A stretch of 10,479 bases of DNA. Source: Anaerolineaceae bacterium. GTDB taxonomy: Bacteria > Chloroflexota > Anaerolineae > Anaerolineales > Anaerolineaceae. Where the stretch lies: assembly GCA_003158355.1 (NCBI GenBank), contig PMIV01000207.1, forward strand, positions 1,058 to 11,536, in the 5' to 3' direction. This document shows positions 7,871 to 10,479 of the stretch, piece by piece. Under the pieces are notes generated by a model, which ran no database searches, was not told where the DNA came from, and saw only the letters and a list, made by a program, of their open reading frames with translations. Position numbers and translations under genes: made by a program. The first letter of the stretch is position 1. Each line of letters starts with the position of its first letter.

Positions 7871-8929
7871 CTATTTTTTGATATAACCTAGTTTAACCAA
7901 CAATTCAGCATTGTAAATAGAGCCGCCTGCCGCACCACGAATTGTATTATGCGAAAGGACAACGAATTTTAATCCAAAAAGCGGATCTGTACGTACCCGG
8001 CCGACAACAGTTGCCATTCCTTTGCCGGTAAGGCGGTCTAGACGGGGCTGCGGACGATCTGCTTCATTACGGACCACGATCACAGGGTTTGGCGCAGAAG
8101 GAAGATCGCGGCTGATCTCAGGTGCCTGGTAATCGCGAAAAGCCTGGATGGCCTGTTCCGGGGTAGCGGGTGTCTTCAATTCAACCGAGAGACATACCAT
8201 ATGGCCGTCCACTACCGCGACACGGTTGGTGTGAGCTGAAACAATGAAGTCAGCCGGAACAATGCTTTCGCCAACTATTTTTCCGAGCATTTTCCGCGGT
8301 TCGCTTTCAACCTTTTCTTCTTCTCCTTTGATCAGGGGAATTACGTTGTCAATGATATCGATAGAGGGAATGCCTGGATATCCGGCACCGGAAAGGGCCT
8401 GCATGGAAACTGCAAATACTTTGCTCAATCCAAATGCATCTTGGAGAGGTTTAAGGGCAACGGTGATCCCGGTGCTGGTGCAGTTTGAATTAGTGATAAT
8501 TCCGCCTGACCATCCACGTAATTTCCGTTGTATTGGAATAATGTTTACCTGATCCGGATTGACCTCAGGAAATAAAATTGAAACATCAGGTTCCATTCGG
8601 TAAGAAGAGGCATTCGAGCATACCATTGTGCCGGCACGGGCAAAAGCGGGTTCGACCTCAACAGCAGCATCCGCAGGTAAGGCTGAAAAAGCTAAAGGAA
8701 CAGAAACAGAATCGGGAGAAGTGGGCAAGATCTCCATATCACGCACCCAATCCGGCATATCTCCCGGCAAGATCCAATGGCAGGCATCGCCGTATTTTTT
8801 CCCGACGGTTCGATCCGAAGCGGTGATAGCGGCTACTTTGAAATAGGGATGGCAATCTAATAATTGAATAAAGCGTTGTCCAACACTGCCCGTGGCAGCT
8901 AAAACGGCAACTGGAATTCGATTTGACAT
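7871..8929 (-). CDS. asd: Aspartate-semialdehyde dehydrogenase (archaeal/fungal-type)
   Basis: Reduces aspartyl phosphate with NADPH to aspartate semialdehyde, the branch point to lysine, threonine and methionine. The 352 residues show an N-terminal nucleotide-binding loop (VAVLAATGSVGQRF at 7-20), the active-site cysteine in TNSNCTSTG (Cys150), and NRVAVVDGH at 235-243, where Arg236 and His243 have the spacing of the conserved Arg/His pair of the family. The TNSNC and DGH motifs and the length resemble the archaeal/fungal branch (as in Methanocaldococcus) rather than the enteric or Gram-positive branch; this subgrouping is from memory. The ATG at 8929 has AGGAG at 8939-8943, 9 bp away. It lies 38 bp after the aspartokinase gene, with a small hairpin between them. 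Confidence 0.96.
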   Translation of the reverse strand: MSNRIPVAVLAATGSVGQRFIQLLDCHPYFKVAAITASDRTVGKKYGDACHWILPGDMPDWVRDMEILPTSPDSVSVPLAFSALPADAAVEVEPAFARAGTMVCSNASSYRMEPDVSILFPEVNPDQVNIIPIQRKLRGWSGGIITNSNCTSTGITVALKPLQDAFGLSKVFAVSMQALSGAGYPGIPSIDIIDNVIPLIKGEEEKVESEPRKMLGKIVGESIVPADFIVSAHTNRVAVVDGHMVCLSVELKTPATPEQAIQAFRDYQAPEISRDLPSAPNPVIVVRNEADRPQPRLDRLTGKGMATVVGRVRTDPLFGLKFVVLSHNTIRGAAGGSIYNAELLVKLGYIKK

Positions 8930-8948
8930 GATGCTTATCTCCTGAAAA

Positions 8949-8964
8949 AGTCGAGAAATCGACT
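8949..8964 (-). terminator. Intercistronic hairpin with U-tract between aspartokinase and asd
   Basis: Perfect 6-bp stem AGTCGA/TCGACT around a 4-base loop, beginning 4 bases after the aspartokinase stop. In the minus-strand transcript it is followed by a run of U residues (plus-strand A run at 8945-8949). The stem is short, so full termination is unlikely; partial termination, an RNA-processing or RNA-stability site, or chance are all possible. The asd ribosome-binding site lies just downstream and is not within the stem. Confidence 0.35.
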
Positions 8965-8967
8965 GAT

Positions 8968-10383
8968 TTATTGAATTAATTGATGAAGTACTTGTAAGGC
9001 CAGTTTGAGCTGAGAAGCTCCAACGACCAGACTGATTGAGACCTCAGATGAGCCCTGAGCAATGGCAATAACATTGACTCTGTTGTCACCTAAAACACTG
9101 AAAACCCTGCCGGCAACGCCGGGAGTGGATTTCATGCCTTCACCGACGACGGTGACAATACCTACTTCTTCAGTAGCCCAAATCCGGTCAATGTCGCGGT
9201 GTTCCAACTCATGCTTGAAAGCTGTTGTCAATAAGGTGATCACACGAGCAGAAGAAGAGGTCGGGATCGCAAAACAAATACTTTGTTCCGAAGAAGCCTG
9301 AGTGATCAGGGGTACGCTGGCACCTGTCTTGGCTACTGCTTCAAATGTACGCGCCGCAACACCTGGAACACCTAGCATACCTCGTCCTTCAATTGTAACC
9401 AATTGCAGATTGCGAATTGTAGTGATAGCTTTGATCACTCCCGGCTGTGCATCCAGTTCAGAGACCAACCGGGTCCCTGGATGGTTTGGATTGAACGTGT
9501 TGCAGACTCGCAAGCCAATCCCGGCTTCGATCACCGGACGAATCGTTTTTGGGTGCAGAACTTTGGCGCCGTAATAAGCCAATTCGGCAATTTCACGATA
9601 GGAACATACTGAAACAGTGGCCGCCGTGGGGATCAGACGGGGGTCTGCCGTCATGACGCCGTCAACATCGGTGTAAATCCAGACATCGTCTGCCGGTAAC
9701 GCAGCACCGATCAACGCGGCTGAATAGTCGCTGCCGCCGCGGCCTAAAGTAGTGATATTACCTTTCTCGTTGGCGGCCAGAAAACCGGTAATTACCGGGA
9801 CTTTTCCCTGGGCCAGAATGGGGCTGAGAACTGAGCAGGTTAATTCTTTGGTTTTTTCCATATTCGGATGTGCATCCGTAAAATGGTCATCGGTGCGGAT
9901 CAACCGGGTAGCTTCCACTGCTTCCGTAGGTACGCCGGCAGATTGAATAGCTGCGGCTAATACGTGAATACACATGCGTTCCCCGGCAGAAGCGATCGTA
10001 TCCATAATTCGGGGGGTGGATTCGCCCAAAACAGCGATTGCCTGGCACAGGTTCTTGATCTGAGAAAGAATCTTCTCTACTTCGTTCAATGCAAGATCCC
10101 GAGCAGTTTTATCCTGAATGAGTGCTTCAGCAATTTCACGATGACGCCTGGTAATTTCAGAAACAGACTTATCCAGAATATCCGGGTTGCAATCTGCCAT
10201 AGTTAATAATAAATCTGTAACGCCACTCAATGCTGAAGTGACGACAATTAAATTCTTCCAGTTTTTCTTCTCAGTAGCCACGATGAAAACCACCTGGCGC
10301 ATTGCATCAGTAGTGCCCACGGAAGTGCCGCCGAATTTCATTACCAAAGTTTCTTTTTTTTCTTCTTTTACTTTAGATATCAT
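8968..10383 (-). CDS. lysC: Aspartokinase, monofunctional, with two ACT domains
   Basis: Phosphorylates aspartate with ATP, the first and usually feedback-regulated step of the aspartate family. As called it has 471 residues. The kinase domain has KFGGTSVG at 16-23, a conserved SAGER near 132-136, TLGRGGSDYSAA at 212-223, TDVDGVMTADPR at 238-249 and GAKVLHPKT at 272-280. Two ACT domains follow (about 325-395 and 405-471), with GRGMLGVPGVAARTF and GEGMKSTPGVAGRVF and the SSE repeats ITQASSEQSI and IAQGSSEVSI. These ACT motifs resemble the ThrA class, so threonine feedback is plausible (inference), but no homoserine dehydrogenase domain follows: the gene stops after ACT2. A GTG at 10401 would add six residues without a ribosome-binding site; the ATG at 10383 has GGAGG at 10391-10395 with 7 bp spacing. 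It heads the visible cluster. The symbol lysC is used in the sense of a monofunctional aspartokinase. Confidence 0.95.
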   Translation of the reverse strand: MISKVKEEKKETLVMKFGGTSVGTTDAMRQVVFIVATEKKNWKNLIVVTSALSGVTDLLLTMADCNPDILDKSVSEITRRHREIAEALIQDKTARDLALNEVEKILSQIKNLCQAIAVLGESTPRIMDTIASAGERMCIHVLAAAIQSAGVPTEAVEATRLIRTDDHFTDAHPNMEKTKELTCSVLSPILAQGKVPVITGFLAANEKGNITTLGRGGSDYSAALIGAALPADDVWIYTDVDGVMTADPRLIPTAATVSVCSYREIAELAYYGAKVLHPKTIRPVIEAGIGLRVCNTFNPNHPGTRLVSELDAQPGVIKAITTIRNLQLVTIEGRGMLGVPGVAARTFEAVAKTGASVPLITQASSEQSICFAIPTSSSARVITLLTTAFKHELEHRDIDRIWATEEVGIVTVVGEGMKSTPGVAGRVFSVLGDNRVNVIAIAQGSSEVSISLVVGASQLKLALQVLHQLIQ

Positions 10384-10397
10384 TAATAAACCTCCAT

Positions 10398-10413
10398 ACA
10401 CTCTTTTGAGTGT
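10398..10413 (-). promoter_or_regulatory. Leader hairpin just upstream of the aspartokinase ribosome-binding site
   Basis: Perfect 6-bp stem ACACTC/GAGTGT with a 4-base AAAA loop in the minus-strand transcript. It ends 2 bases before the GGAGG at 10391-10395. Its position could influence ribosome access or protect the 5' end, but a stem this short can arise by chance. No T-box or lysine-riboswitch core is recognisable in the 96 bases available upstream of the gene. Confidence 0.3.
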
Positions 10414-10445
10414 TATTCGTCGGTGGACTTACAAAAAATAAGTTA

Positions 10446-10468
10446 ATGGTAACGTATTTGGATACCAT
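10446..10468. promoter_or_regulatory. Inverted repeat upstream of the threonine cluster, possible operator
   Basis: ATGGTA and its reverse complement TACCAT are separated by 11 bp, so the half-sites are 17 bp apart centre to centre, compatible with a dimeric repressor on roughly one and a half helical turns. It lies 63 bp upstream of the aspartokinase ATG. No convincing -35/-10 pair was found in 10384-10479, so its relation to a promoter is unknown. The family of any bound regulator cannot be named. Confidence 0.3.
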
Positions 10469-10479
10469 ACTTGAGTTAT

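Noticed and set aside
9062..9574. Plus-strand open frames opposite the aspartokinase gene
   Set aside because: They are antisense to conserved ACT-domain coding sequence, show no family motif and have low-complexity Thr/Ser/Pro-rich translations.
10384..10479. T-box, lysine riboswitch or leader-peptide attenuator upstream of aspartokinase
   Set aside because: Only 96 bases are available; no T-box core, riboswitch core or run of Thr/Lys/Ile codons in a short frame was recognisable. An element further upstream cannot be excluded.

Overview
All recognisable genes in this window lie on the minus strand, so transcription runs from right to left. The window holds two blocks. The right block (about 3870-10383) is an aspartate/threonine biosynthesis cluster: aspartokinase, aspartate-semialdehyde dehydrogenase, threonine synthase and homoserine kinase, followed by a tandem-ACT-domain protein and a UPF0210/DUF711 (PFL-like) protein of unknown function. 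The left block (1-3785) is the start of a V/A-type ATPase operon: peripheral-stalk subunit G/H, subunit C, membrane subunit I, and a proteolipid subunit K cut by the window edge. A well-formed promoter (TTGCTA, 16 bp, TATAAT) in the 84-bp gap separates the blocks.

The organism is a bacterium of medium GC (mid-40s % by eye). A bacterial V/A-type ATPase, an archaeal-type Asd, a short PLP-dependent threonine synthase and a UPF0210 gene together suggest an anaerobic lineage such as Chloroflexota (Anaerolineae). This assignment is inference; nothing in the window fixes the taxon.

In the right block, aspartokinase makes aspartyl phosphate, Asd reduces it to aspartate semialdehyde, ThrB phosphorylates homoserine and ThrC makes threonine. 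Homoserine dehydrogenase, the step joining Asd to ThrB, is not in the window. The aspartokinase carries two ACT domains resembling those of the fused aspartokinase-homoserine dehydrogenase (ThrA) class, yet stops without a dehydrogenase domain. Gaps between genes are short (5-47 bp), which fits one transcript. The ACT protein and UPF0210 at its end are the least understood part: their placement suggests an amino-acid-sensing protein paired with an uncharacterised enzyme linked to threonine metabolism.

In the left block, gaps of 2, 38 and 15 bp fit one operon. The catalytic A and B subunits and E, F and D are not seen and presumably follow beyond position 1. Several starts were moved from the longest reading frame to a downstream ATG on ribosome-binding-site evidence (subunit I, ACT protein, ThrC, aspartokinase). 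Subunit G/H uses TTG. No RNA genes, mobile elements, CRISPR arrays or non-coding stretches over 300 bases were seen.
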